A DNA stretch of 31,230 nucleotides from Hyaloperonospora brassicae (GCA_947650285.1 CANTFL010001224.1:1-31230); one strand, 5' to 3'; positions 9,038 through 19,945 are shown, numbered from the stretch's first letter. Numbers and translations are program-made. Notes: a model not told the origin generated them from the sequence alone.

Positions 9038-9054
9038 CTTGGTATCGCTGTGCA
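9038..9054 (+). promoter_or_regulatory. Gypsy primer-binding site, left arm
   Basis: Directly after the LTR end comes CTTGGTATCGCTGTGC. The TGGTATC core matches the initiator-methionine tRNA 3' end that primes many LTR retrotransposons. The mirrored site lies at about 23616-23632. Confidence 0.65.
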
Positions 9055-9169
9055 GACCTTCCATGAAACTCATTGTACCGACCAACACGGACATATTGGA
9101 CGATATAGGCGACAGATTATACAGCACACGTGACAGCTGATTCTTTTTTAGTGACATCGAATGGATTGC

Positions 9170-10100
9170 GTTCGAACGAATGCTTTCGAACGTGAGCAAA
9201 GATGCTGTCTGGTCCATGCTATCCGCAATCGACAAGTTCCAACAGCATTCCTTCGTCTCCAAGTTTGCACGACATGATCTTGACGTGTCACGAGTAGAAG
9301 TGCCCTTGCTTCATCAGCAATATTCTCCACATCCAGAGCTGCTGAGACAGCTGCAGGCTCTGTATGCTGCTCCCGGACTATAGCACGAGGGACGGTCTAA
9401 ATCCTTGAAAATAGACTTCCTTAATTAAAGATAAGTCTAGAAAGACTCCCTGTAAAGATGTTTCGTCGAGTTAGACGACGCCTTCAGGTCTTGTCACATC
9501 GACGATAGGCGAATTCAAGTTAGATTCGACCAATCAAACCTGGCAGAACGTGGCAAAACTTGGTCCGTAAACATCAAGTGGACGACTAAAATGCATTTGG
9601 GTCGTTGAATATCTTTATGATAAGGATAAGAAAAACGTTTGAGCCACCTCGAGAAGATATTCTGAAAGTCAATCAGGGTAAGCGTGATGCGCACGCTTAC
9701 GCTCATCCATTAGCTACCTTGTGATGTTGTGTCACGACAAACCCGGTCCATGGATACACGTTTGTCACAGTTTGATGTAAGGTCTTGCGAATGGTAAATT
9801 CAAGACCTACCTGATCCTCACGGAGCTGAATACGCGAAAACAAGCGATCTCAGCTTCGAAGCAGGAAGAAGTGAGTGTGATACAGGGTTATTCTATCTCA
9901 AGCTATTATCGTCTACCGAGACGAAAAGAGCTAGAAAATCCAGAATCTATGGAACTCTGTTACGTCGAGACCAAGAGATCTTGCTCGTCTACAGGAAAGA
10001 GTTCGCAGAAGTGCAATCGCTGTCAGAAGCTAGGACAATACACCCATTCGCGTAGTACCCCACATCAGTACCTCGCAGTAATGAGCTAAGTCATCGACCG
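9170..10100 (+). pseudogene. Gypsy gag with worn zinc knuckle, left arm
   Basis: Gag makes the particle shell and binds RNA. The frame 9180-9383 gives a helical segment ending in LLRQLQALYA. The frame 9871-10089 ends with CNRCQKLGQYTH, a CCHC nucleocapsid knuckle in which the histidine position is glutamine and the final cysteine is lost. Stops separate the pieces. The mirror copies are 23286-23597 and 22580-22798 on the minus strand. Confidence 0.65.
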
Positions 10101-10329
10101 CCTGCCAAAAAGGGTAAAGGACGCAGGTCCGACACTGTTGCGAAATTGCAACAGCGAGGCAGCCGAACAAACATCCGGGGTCATCAGGGGCGGAGCTCCC
10201 TACTGATTCAGAAACCTCAAGAAAATTTGTAAATCTCTTGACAAAAGTAGGACTAGATACACAATCATTTTGTGTGTCTACACATGGTGATAATGGTCCC
10301 TTATCACTTGAAGCATCGAAGTGATGAAG

Positions 10330-10672
10330 GATTTGTCACTTCGGGCCCTAGTAGACAGTGGGGTGTTGAACAAATTTGTTCGTCGCTAGCCACTAGAAGG
10401 GCGTAGGATCAAGTTCATTGAGCGCGACATTACACCAACGAGAAAAAGGTTTTGCCAAAGAAGCTTTAATAACCGTGACGAAACGGGTAGTGTTTAGTAA
10501 CTACAGGACACAAGAAGAACAGTACGATGACGAATTCATCGTAACCGGTATGGATGACAAATTTGATGTCATCCTTCGATTACATTGTCCGATAAAGTAC
10601 ACGAGAAAGGTGAAGCGGCAGCTGAGATACGTAAAGATGCGTGCCACTTCTTATCAGATGGCAATCGCATAA
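10330..10672 (+). pseudogene. Gypsy retropepsin-like protease, left arm
   Basis: The motif LRALVDSGVLNKFVRR is readable at about 10341-10388 and carries the catalytic aspartate at 10354. The usual DSGA is DSGV in both arms. The following frame (10418-10672) reads DEFIVTGMDDKFDVIL, the second half of an oomycete Gypsy protease (the flap and ILG region). A stop at 10388-10390 separates the halves. Confidence 0.75.
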
Positions 10673-11519
10673 ATGTTTAGAAGCGTTCGCAAGCGCGTGA
10701 ATGTTCCACGCGTGATACCAATGGTATCACTTGTAGTACGGTCGTTAGCACGACTGCACAAGAATTCAGTGCATCTAATAACTACAACGTGGAGCAATCA
10801 GCCCTTGTCTGTGCAGACGCTCAAGCTGTGCCAAAGGTCCACAACTCGAATAGGTCGAGTGAACCGGGACGTAGATGCATACCCAGCGGGCAGCATCCAA
10901 ATAAAAGTAAACCGGCTACTCCAAAGCGCCAACACGGCAATCCTAGGTCGATTGTACAGTCGTCCGTAGAGTACCGGGCTATGACAGTGCAACCACAGCC
11001 AAAAGATGTCGGGGGAATCATTCCCCACGTACTTGAGAATTTTTTCCTCAAAATTACTTTCTGAGGAAACCATTCCCAACCAACTTGAGAAAATAAGCCC
11101 GATCAGACTGTGGAGAGAAGCTACCATGACATAACCGATATATTGAACGTATCGGTGAATAATGGATCAATCGTAGGCGCTTATACGATCCGTATGATAG
11201 CGACTTCGAAAATAACTTCGAAGATAAATCAAATGCCAATGTTAAAATTGAAATGATTCTTACGTGTTCTGTGCAGTGTCAAAGTCAAACTGATCTGCGT
11301 AACCATGGCAGATGATGCGTTTGTGGCCGATATTTGATTTGCAGTAGTATTTGCTGAGAGAAAAGTGGGTTTAAAGAAGGTAATTGATGGACGGAAGTTT
11401 CCTCGGTGATAATATTAGAACTGAGCTGTACCCATCTCAATCCTGGGACACGCTTTAGACAAGTGTTTTGTACATGCTTTTATCGAATCCGATGATGTAC
11501 CCCCGAATTAGTACCGTGT

Positions 11520-12330
11520 GAGTTGCCAAAGGAAAAAAGCCCTTGCCACGAAATCGAGCTCAAACCGGGATCAAAGTGCGGCGTCATGAAGTAGTAGTCA
11601 CTACCTCGTGAATAAATACTAGCGATCGGCAAGTTCGTTGACGAAATATTACAGCGAGCCATATGAGGTAAATAACTTCCGCTCACAGGTCTACGACCTT
11701 CTGTGAGCAGAAAGCCACATAATTATAGCGGTTAGTGCACGCATTCAACGAGTTGAATTCTGAAACGGTGCTGTCTTAGACGCCAGTACAGAGGAAGGAC
11801 ATTATCACACTTGGTATATATACGAGTACCATCTGTTCGCCCGTACATCTGATGGATGGGTTCTATCAGATCCTCATGCGTGAACGGAACACCCTGTACA
11901 ACGAAGTTATTACTACAAGCGGAATGCTGTGGAGTTCTAGTGATACCACAAGGGCTTAGTAACACCCCTTCCATTCATAACAAGTGTGCGACAATTCTTT
12001 TACGATTGGGGAGAAAGTTCTTACCAAGCTACCTCGACGATGTGTTTGTCAGCAGGGCTATGGACGGAAAGACGGACGTGGAGGTTTATTGAACGAACGT
12101 TTGTCGGGTCCTTACACGTATACTGAATCATTCGTTGTGTGCCTACCTCAAGAAGTGTATAATAGCAGGTAACAAAATACAATTTCTTAGGTATATCGTG
12201 GGCAAACGCGGTGTACTCACTGATCCTGAAAAAATCAAGATAATTACTGAATGGCCTGTGCCATTTGATGTTATGGAACTCCGATACCTACTTGCCTTAG
12301 CAGTGTGATTGCACAAGTAATCGAGCAACT
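11520..12330 (+). pseudogene. Gypsy reverse transcriptase, left arm
   Basis: The domain begins near 11525 with CHEIELKPGSK, the oomycete Gypsy RT start (HxIxLxPGxxP). DGFYQILMRE near 11850-11885 is the palm motif. LVIPQGLSN near 11940-11965 precedes the catalytic SYLDDVFV at 12027-12050, in which both aspartates are kept. A frameshift lies between the palm motif and VIPQGLSN, and two stops follow the SLPRE motif near 11590-11610. Confidence 0.8.
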
Positions 12331-12429
12331 ACGTCGAGTACCTTCCATCTTCCTCGCTTTCTCAAGGAGAAATAGAAATGGTCATGAAACGCTGACTGCC
12401 AGCATTCTTTTGAATGAATCAAGCAGAAC

Positions 12430-12720
12430 ATGATGCAATCGACCATATTATCGGTTGTAGATCAGGATACACCATTCCATGTGGTCTGTGACGCCAGTGA
12501 TTTTTCAATCGGTTGTGTGTTGCTGCAACTTGATACCGATGGCGCAGGGCACGTCGTCTGCTATCAGTCGAGTCAGGTTCAAGGATCTGAGCGTAACTGC
12601 CCAGTGTTTTACAAAGAACTCTTGGCATGAAATATACACTGGCCAAATTTTGTGACTATATCCTGAAAGTAGACCGTTCGCTGTGTAGACGGACTATGCG
12701 TCATTATGCAAGGCCGTACA
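12430..12720 (+). pseudogene. Gypsy RNase H, left arm
   Basis: The frame 12430-12630 reads FHVVCDASDFSIGCVLLQ and then VVCYQSSQ, SERN and KELLA, the standard Gypsy RNase H series with the first catalytic aspartate intact. It then shifts frame into a KYTLAKF-like continuation. The mirror copy (19946-20236 minus) keeps the KELLVMKYTLAKF run in one frame, so the left arm has an extra single-base change here. Confidence 0.8.
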
Positions 12721-12810
12721 GTCTCCAACACTCCCAAATAATGGCGAGATTATTGTCCTTTATACCGGAATACAGCTTATCCGTCGCATAAAAGTCAGGA
12801 CGACTTAACG

Positions 12811-13868
12811 TTGTCGCTGATTGGCTTGAGTGCCGACCGTATTTTTGATTCGGATGAGACGTTCAATAATGAGGGTAAGCTCAATGATGTGACGCTCGCT
12901 CGTAGCGTTCCGTCGTCAACACTGCTTGACGGTAAATGCAAGGCCTACACAGAACATAAGTATCGTCTGCGTTTGATATATCACCTCGGGAATCCATCTT
13001 GAAAATCATGAAATATTTACCGGCATTTTTACCGCTCCTCTCCAGACCGGTACACCACCCGCATCGAGTTGCTGTATTGTACAACCCTCTCCGGTGACAT
13101 TACTCGTTTCTTCTTTCCAACTTGTAATGATTTGCGCTTTTATGATCATGTATGAGTGCCACGATGCATCTACATTTGGAAATCGTGGTAGAGAAAAGAC
13201 TTACCTTAAGGTAAGCCGCGACTTTTACTGGACCCGGCAGCATCAGTTTGTGCGCAAGTACGCTTATTCTTGCAAATTTTGTCAGTAGGTGAAGCATAAT
13301 CCTTCTTACTGTGCGCTGCTACAAGCTCTGCCTGTTGCGGCGGATATAAGGCAGCTCATATCAATGGACTTCGTCTTTGGCTTTCCAGATGACGATCACA
13401 AGAATAATGATGTTGATGTTTTCTTGACCGGTTCAGCCAGATGTTACATCTTGCTGCTGTTCCGGAGCTGATCACGGCAAAGGGCCCCGCCGTGTATCAT
13501 TCGATTTATGTCAGCTAGGATGAGGATACTCTCCCTAAGGAAGAGGATAACCCCTTAGCAGCGCGCACTAAGCGCACTGATACAAAGGCAAAAGATTCAG
13601 CAGAGGAATTTCAGCTAGCCTGGTATCAGTAGTCCGCTTCATGCGGATTCCATTGCTAACTCGGTGGACCGGCAGAATCGTAACGCGAATAAGAATGAGA
13701 GAGAAAATGTTCTGTCCTATGATGTTAGCTACCTAACGACACTATCTACAATAAGTCTTCCTAAACATGCAGTTGTTAAAGAGCAGAAGTAAATCAGTGT
13801 CGAAACACAGAGGTTCATTTCGTGGATTGCATCGCCAGACAAGTACATCCACGGCCCAATTATTTTGT
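12811..13868 (+). pseudogene. Gypsy integrase with deleted core, left arm
   Basis: After a linker (12811-13002), frame 13094-13288 gives the HHCC zinc-binding module: ECHDAS, GNRGREKTYL (second histidine replaced by asparagine) and CKFCQ. The core begins at about 13340 with PVAADIRQ and SMDFVFGFPDDDHKN, holding the first catalytic aspartate. After ELITAKGPAV (about 13470-13490) the text jumps to PLAARTKRTDTKAKD, which belongs to the C-terminal region. The second aspartate and the glutamate are therefore missing. The tail reads ANSVDRQNRNANKN and RGSFRGLHRQ, like the GPY/F-type domain. Confidence 0.8.
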
Positions 13869-14589
13869 ACGAGGCCTATGCACGCTACGCTTTAGGTTAC
13901 GTAGCTTTGCCCATATAGTCATAATGCTGCTTCTCTAGTGCGTTGAAATCATCCACTACACTATAAAATCACTGCATAAGATCCTTTGAGTTTGCACATT
14001 TGATGACCGAGCTAGTCGTGGGCTGAAGTGGACATATCAAATAAATGAGATGATACATTACTAGATGTTTTAGCCCATCCCCGAAGAGAAATTTATTATG
14101 TTGTTCCTGCAACTGTGGAATTGCCAATTTAGTATGACTACTGGAACCATCCGCTGTAATTTATCTGCGAAAATCATCTTCTATATTATAGATGGCACCC
14201 TTTTCCTTTCCTTTTAATATTCGCACTATTTTATAAAGAAATAAATGTGCCATTTAAATCGCTAGTATTTTTAGGCGTCCGATAAAAGCACCTAGGAAGC
14301 TTTTTTCTCCTTCGACCATATTTTGGTGGAATCGCGCGGTACTTATTTCTTTCTAGTAGGTCGTATGCTTAAGCCTGAAGACTAGATGGGAGTTCAAATT
14401 GTACTTCGGTTAAGTGAAGATGCTTTACGCCCGTGTATGCCATAATGAAACTTTCTTACAAATAATTACTGACGCTCGAGATCTCAGTGTGCATTACGAC
14501 CAGATGTAAACGTATACTGAAGAGGGCAATCTTCGATCGAATGCGTAACTCATTCGTAAATGAACTATATTTTAATATTTCTCCGTTTA

Positions 14590-15600
14590 TCGAATTTCAC
14601 TTCTGCGCCCTATAGAAGAAAAGATTAAATCAGGAAGCCATCCAAATGGGCACAAATATAGCTGTTAATACAAATCTGATAAGTATTCATTCCACAACAG
14701 TTAGGGCAATCCCGTATTCCGAACTAACCAGAGCAGTATATACCGAACACCGGTTTACCATTCAAATATACCTCACTGCGAGCAGCAATGAGCTTGTCAA
14801 CCAACTCTTTCTGGACAACACTATAGGAGTTATCAATGTAGGAATATGCAAAGCTTGCATAAAAATATGTCCGTATCTACCCTGGTGGCCGTAAAGTCTT
14901 GTTGTCATAGAAAAGTCATCGAAAAATTGTATTTAAGACGACTAAATTAACTGTTAGCTAGACAAAATAGACTTAAGCATTACATAAACGGCATGTTGGT
15001 TTGTATAGGGTATGCACATAACTATACTCTAAAATATAAAGGACATAATCTAAAATTGCTAACAATCAAATTGCACTTGGCCACTTCTTACTCCTCTTGC
15101 ATGGTGCCACAAGACTGCTTTTGTCTCATCAATTATACAGTCACCAGTATAATCACGTAAACCGGCTACAGTATGTCTGCATCTGCAAACATAATCGCCT
15201 TGATTCCCGAGAGGCGTACCAGACTCGTTGAAAGAGCCGGTCGGATCGATACGTAGGTCTTTTGGAAGGCTGACACTACAACGAGATTCAAGCGCTCTCT
15301 TATCAAGAGAAATGGCATCACCAGCAAGGTTTACGGATGAATAGGCACGCTCGAGTATACAATAATATGCTCGTGGTCGACTTATAATAGGCACTCAGCT
15401 CGCAGATGACGCTGCTGATGAATGGCCTTTAAGGAACTAGTAATGTATGCACGCGCAATCGACTGAAGCAACAAGCTGCTCATTAGCAAAAAAATGCAGA
15501 AGTAATTTAAAATATTGACTTGTTGACTCAGTAGCTGCACGATTCGATGCCTCCGCGCTGATGCGGCTTTGGAAGTAATCCGCAAGTATTTCACAGCCAT
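14590..15600 (-). pseudogene. Unrecognised minus-strand coding-like cluster
   Basis: Three minus-strand open frames follow each other. 15382-15600 (72 codons, ATG start) has a hydrophobic stretch YFCIFLLMSSLLL, then QQRHLRAE. 15059-15394 (111 codons, only a GTG start directly after a stop) contains GDYVCRCRHTVAGLRDYTGD. The third, about 14660-14860, reads KELVDKLIAARSEVYLNGK, then a stop, then RDCPNCCGMNTYQICINSY. The composition looks more protein-like than the opposite strand, but I know no family for it. A frameshifted gene or intron-containing gene are both possible. The RHLR after a hydrophobic stretch is a weak hint of an RxLR effector only. Confidence 0.3.
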
Positions 15601-15728
15601 GCGATATTGTAAAAAATGCTTTAGTTTGGATACCAGATCATCTATGGCCCAGATTTATTCAAAGCGATCCCCTTGTCACTTTTAGAGCTTTCGATATTGT
15701 GTACAGTGACGAAAGATGAAGGGGAGAT

Positions 15729-16050
15729 GTAACGGGATAAGCCTTTTACACATCATGTATAGTGTTATTACCTTTGTAAATATCACTTTAATTACAAAAT
15801 GACTTCATTTTCTGTCTGGGGCCTATTATATTCGATATCACCTAACGCTGATATTTATAGGGTTTCCCCGCAATTGTTGATACAGGCCGTGGTATCAACC
15901 TGTTTAAAAAAGCTACAAATCGCACTAGACGCTCAAAATAATTAATGAGCGGGAACCTACACAGAGACACATAAATTAGTACATTTTCGTATTTTAATAA
16001 TAATTCACAAAAGCGTGACGACGTCATAAAATGTTCGAATTGATTTGATT
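15729..16050. repeat. Candidate LTR remnant in the spacer
   Basis: TGTAACGGGATAAGCC at 15729 resembles the LTR ends at 5442 and 6670. Downstream are GATATCACC...GCTGATATT (about 15834-15855) and GTTGATAC / GTATCAAC (15876-15883 and 15892-15899), in the same order as the second and third palindromes of the 5442 LTR. A purine-rich run precedes 15729. No clear right end with TTACA was found, so the end coordinate is a guess from the length of the other LTRs. Confidence 0.35.
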
Positions 16051-16394
16051 TGATTATACTTTGCTTAACTCTATCTATTCTGTCTTGATCTCACGTGCCT
16101 GGGACGTTTGGAAGCAAATACTCTTGGTATGTAGATATGACAAAGACAGATCAGCAGCTAACCAATATTCTATCACAATTTCCATAATCGTTTTAGTGCT
16201 GACGTACCTGAAAATGCAAATTTGTTGCTTTGTCTGTTTCTGCAGCATCTATTGCTGCAATTTAAAAATGCTACTGCATGTAACGAGAATAATAATATTC
16301 ATTTTCACCCCATATAGTAATGGCTTGTCCGATGGTGGTGTGACTTGCAGAAAGCTGCCACTTCGCCCGTGGAATTACATGTGGCGGCTATGGC

Positions 16395-17270
16395 TAATCA
16401 TTCGAGATGTGTAAGATCAATTAGAAAAGCTGAATCAGGTGTGTTTAATTGCCTATTGAAAGTGATGGACCCAATAGTCGACGAATTGAGAGGATAAGCA
16501 ATTACCATACCGGATAGGGAGCCATTCAGGAAGGGGTCACGAAGGCAACGAGACTCTAGTGGAAAGCATTACATGCAGTAAAATTAATGGGAGATAATAG
16601 CTAAGGTGAAGGTAATGAGTACAAAAATATTAGACCAATTTCCTTTATGGGTAGACCTCGTTTCCTCAACGGTATACAACGATCCACGAAGAGGACTCGG
16701 TCCCTCATTGGTGGACTTGGTCCTTCATCGGTAGACTACGGTCTCTCATCGGTGGAACGCAATTCCCAAAACAAGCCCGGCCTTTCGAGGCCTGAATAAT
16801 TCTTAACGTAGAAATATAGATACAAGTTATAAGTCAAGGGTCTGGTAAATGCGTTCACGGATGGGAATTGATTTAAAAAATTCACAGTTATCAATCTACG
16901 TAGCAAGTCTCCGTCTTGTTCCAAAAATATTTGTTGAGTCTGCCCTTCTGTTTTGGTAGAGGATATTTGTTGCCCCTACATCAAAGACAGTTAAGTGGCA
17001 AAACAAAAGTTCAAGCAGATACCAGGAAGTACTTGGCTTGTTGATTTGTCGAAAAATACCCCTATAAGGATGGTATCGGAAGCATCCTCTCTACTTTATA
17101 CCAGGAAGAAAAGCATTGATCAGGTCTTTCGTACCTCTGGAACGACGTGGAAAAGGACAGAAGTAACAATCTTCCTAGCGAATTTGGCTTAAAGCCCACA
17201 CTCGACCGAGGCAATTGAATAGGCTACCTAATGGTATACCGCGTGAAGCATGTTTAATCGTGACCCCCAT
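16395..17270 (-). repeat. Divergent third copy of the minisatellite-bearing repeat
   Basis: Read on the plus strand this aligns with the right arm from about 28708 to about 29560. Shared blocks include the TTCAGC...CCTGATTCACAC region next to the FAR1/MULE-like start (about 16400-16440), the GCTAAGGTGAAG block before the array, the array itself, TCTACGT(A/G)GCA, GAGTCTGCCCTTCTGTT, CCAGGAAGTACTT and TTAAAGCCCAC. Identity is much lower than between the arms, so it is an independent older copy and not part of the inverted duplication. The strand is given as the direction towards the FAR1/MULE-like start. Confidence 0.6.
16645..16757. repeat. Minisatellite of about 20 bp units, spacer
   Basis: About five degenerate units with the consensus CGGTAGACTTGGTCCCTCAT, the same consensus as the right-arm array and in the same orientation. 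It has fewer units than the arms (about five against eight), and the unit order does not match one to one. Confidence 0.7.
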
Positions 17271-18796
17271 ATTTAACTCTATAAAGGCATTCGCCTACAT
17301 ATCCATCCAATTCATACCGATTTGTGCAAACCGCCAGCCGACGAGCCCATGAAATGCGTCTACGTCGATAAGTAGCGTCGGGGTACCCTTTTCTGAAGTC
17401 GGCAATCCGGCATGATGAGTGCTCTGTAGGCTCAGCACACAGTATTTAACACCTAACTCCGCTACACATTCCTACTAGCTCTGTCTTTTTAGGTCTGATG
17501 ATGAAATAATAGACCTATAATTAATGTTGGCTCGTACAAACTCAATAGCGCGTATTAAGTCGACTTTTTACCCCATTTTGAAATTACACATCGTTTTACC
17601 GTTACACTTTTGGAACAACGCCGGAGTCACTAGAAAGCAATTTCGTGAGCTGGCTCCATGTGCTCAAGAAATAAAGTCTATGAACGAGGCTTATTAACAC
17701 TTTGTCACTTAGAAAAATTATCTTGATTCCATAGGTTCCTTAACATTTAGAAGTAGTCACAGAATAACTAGCAGGGTGAAGTTAAAACGGTGTTAATACT
17801 TTTTTCACGATGATTGTCAAATCATCGATGATTTATCATATTATAAACGTAACAAAATCTCTCTTGATCAAACATGAAATAGTTCGTCCTCATTGTCGAG
17901 GACATTGCAGCATACAGTGGTTCAGTCACCTGAATAAGGTATGATTTGATATTTGTATTGTATATAATAGTAAACCAAATATTGAGACTGATTTGTGCGA
18001 CTGAAAATTCCTAACCTTGCGCAATGTGCCCTATGTGAGAGTTTCGGTGAAAACTCACCACGTGCACTACGAAAGGTATATTTTCTTGCCTGATCCGAAA
18101 GTCGTACTTCCGTCACGATAAAGATGCGCGATGTAATAAATTATTCCACGATATTCATTAAGGTCCAGGAAGAATGCATTTTGAGGTACATTCCGACTCA
18201 TCTGATGCACCGGGTTGTGCTGTTCGACCTTGTCCACAACGTCTGTGAAAAGCTGAGTAAGGATTCTAGCCGTCATTTGAGAGAAAGTACACCTCCAATG
18301 ACCGCGATATTTCGTCCGCTGTCCTGTGTATAACGGTGCATTCGAAATGTTTTGGCGTGAAGGCTTTGTCCATCGTGATGCGATTCTACAAGCGGCTGTG
18401 GTGGAGGTGGAAAGACTAGAGCTTACTCAATTGTCGTTACTCCATGAGGTAATGGATCGGCACGAGCTCATCCTCTTTGAGCTGCCAACGGACGTCAATA
18501 ATAAGTTTATATGTCACCACAATTTGTTCGGTAACTATACAGCACCACCGTGCCGATCGAATAGCCACCAAGCACAGTCTGAATTTCTTGATACTTATTT
18601 ATGTATAGAATTGCCGTCTCTTTCGGTATAAAGGAGTAAAGTCTCATCATTGAAACGCGTTGGTGGACTGCGATTCCTAAGGCAGATTTACAACCACACG
18701 AATACGTTGACGATTATTGAGTGTAATAGCGCATTTCAGTTTTCGAAAGAGGCTCCGAAGATTTCGAGATGCAAAAAATGCACTCTGCATAGGCCT
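17271..18796. other. Unassigned inner flank of the right arm
   Basis: I recognise no domain. A TATA-like CTATAAAGG lies at about 17279-17287, but nothing downstream supports a gene. ACCGTTACA at about 17599-17607 resembles an LTR end without a partner. Open frames 18124-18333 and 18326-18631 (plus, 69 and 101 codons) and 18067-18276 (minus) overlap one another and are unrecognised. The segment ends at the inner breakpoint of the right arm. Confidence 0.4.
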
Positions 18797-19854
18797 CGTA
18801 CAAAATAATTGGGCCGTGGATGTACTTGTCTGGCGATGCAATCCACGAAATGAACCTCTGTGTTTCGACACTCATTTACTTCTGCTCTTTAACAACTGCA
18901 TGTTTAGGAAGACTTATTGTAGATAATGTCGTTAGGTAGATAACATCATAGGACCGAACGTTTTCTCTCCCATTCTTATTCGCGTTACGATTCTGCCGGT
19001 CCACCGAGTTAGCAATGGAATCCGCATGAAGCGGACTACTGATACCAGGCTAGCTGAAATTCCTCTGCTGAATCTTTTGCCTTTGTATCAGTGCGCTTAG
19101 TGCGCGCTGCTAAGGGGTTCTCCTCTTCCTTAGGGAGAGTGTCCTCATCCTAGCTGACATAAATCAAATGATGCACGGCGGAGCCCTTTGCCGTGATCAG
19201 CTCCGGAACAGCAGCAAGATGTAACATCTGGCTGAACCGGTCAAGAAAACAACAACATCATTATTCTTTTGATCGTCATCTGGAAAGCCAAAGACGAAGT
19301 CCATTGATATGGACTGCCTTATATCCGCCGCAACAGGTAGAGCTTGAATCGACGCACCGTAAGAAGGATTATGCTTCACCTATTGACAAAGTTTGAAAGA
19401 ATAAACGTACTTGCGCACAAACTGATGCTGCCGGGTCCAGTAAAAGTCGCGGCTTACTGTAAGGTAAGTTTTGTTACCACGATTTCCAAATGCAGATGCA
19501 TCGTGGCACTCATACATGATCATAAAAGCGCAAATCATTACAAGTTGGAAAGAAGAAACGAGTAATGTCACCGGAGACGGCTGTACAATACAGCAACTCG
19601 ATGTGGGTGGTGTACCGGTCTGGGGAGGAACGGCAAAAGTGCCGGTAAATATTTCATGATTTTAAAAATGAATTCCCGAGGTGATATATTAAATGCAGAC
19701 GATACTTACGTTCTGCGTAGGCTTTGCGTTTACCGTCAAGCAGTGTTGACGACGGAACGCTACGACCGAGCGTCACATCATTGGGCTTATCTTCATTATT
19801 GAACGTCTCATCCGACTCGAAAATACGGTCGGCACTCAAGCCAATCAGCGACAA
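18797..19854 (-). pseudogene. Gypsy integrase with deleted core, right arm
   Basis: The minus strand gives the zinc module ECHDASAFGNRGNKTYL (19380-19571), with the last pair degraded to SFKLCQ, then SMDFVFGFPDDDQKN (19197-19379). The text jumps at about 19143-19175 from LITAKGSAVHHLIYVS to EENPLAARTKRTDTKAKD, the same junction as in the left arm. The C-terminal RGSFRGLHRQ motif lies in the 18677-18871 frame, and the Gypsy text stops at 18797. Confidence 0.8.
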
Positions 19855-19945
19855 CGTTAAGTCGTCCTGACTTTTATGCGACGGATAAGTTGTATTCCGG
19901 TATAAAGGACAATAACCTCGCCATTATTTGGGAGTGTTGGAGACT

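Larger units (their letters stand above)
5967..13868 (+). repeat. Left arm of giant inverted repeat
   Basis: Every landmark in this interval recurs in reverse complement in 18797-31230. Examples are the bases around 5970-6060 (at 31140-31230), the LTR 6670-7009 (30190-30529), the minisatellite 8093-8262 (28938-29107), the Gypsy primer site 9040 (near 23630), the Gypsy protease DSG 10354 (near 22310) and the Gypsy YLDD 12030-12041 (20625-20636). Coordinates sum to about 37200 outside and about 32669 inside the Copia-B insertion. The outer limit is unknown, because the right arm runs off the window still matching. Confidence 0.93.
9055..13930 (+). pseudogene. Gypsy gag-pol, degenerate, left arm
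   Basis: This is a Ty3/Gypsy polyprotein in the order gag, protease, reverse transcriptase, RNase H, integrase. Landmarks are the zinc knuckle at 10012-10047, protease DSG at 10354-10362, RT YLDD at 12030-12041, RNase H VVCDASDFSIGC near 12480-12520, the integrase zinc finger near 13150-13290 and integrase core start SMDFVFGFPDDDHKN near 13360-13400. All domains are interrupted by stops and frameshifts. The integrase core is cut short near 13510, and the text resumes in the C-terminal region. The mirrored copy at 18797-23620 shares these faults. Confidence 0.88.
13869..18796. other. Spacer between the two inverted arms
   Basis: This 4.9 kb is outside the inverted repeat. It is AT-richer than the arms by eye. 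The first 60 bp or so (to about 13930) still read as Gypsy C-terminus (LCPYSHNA), so the left arm's Gypsy extends past the breakpoint while the right arm's stops at 18797. About 13931-14590 holds nothing I recognise. The rest contains the unrecognised coding-like cluster, an LTR-like segment and a divergent copy of the minisatellite repeat, annotated separately. Confidence 0.7.

Noticed and set aside
10798..11127. Long minus-strand frames overlapping Gypsy protease-RT linker (10798-11127, 10821-11051 and the mirror frames 21536-21886, 21541-21837)
   Set aside because: They are shadows of the Gypsy pol region, which is read on the other strand in each arm; no domain is visible in them.
15712..15728. 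Purine-rich run before 15729 as a polypurine tract fixing the LTR orientation to plus
   Set aside because: The order of the palindromes suggests the same orientation as the 5442 LTR, for which this side is the LTR 3' end, so the purine run alone cannot decide.
16061..16414. 117-codon plus-strand frame rich in Cys, Ile and Leu
   Set aside because: It overlaps the repeat copy that reads on the other strand, lies in AT-rich sequence and shows no recognisable domain; chance is likely.
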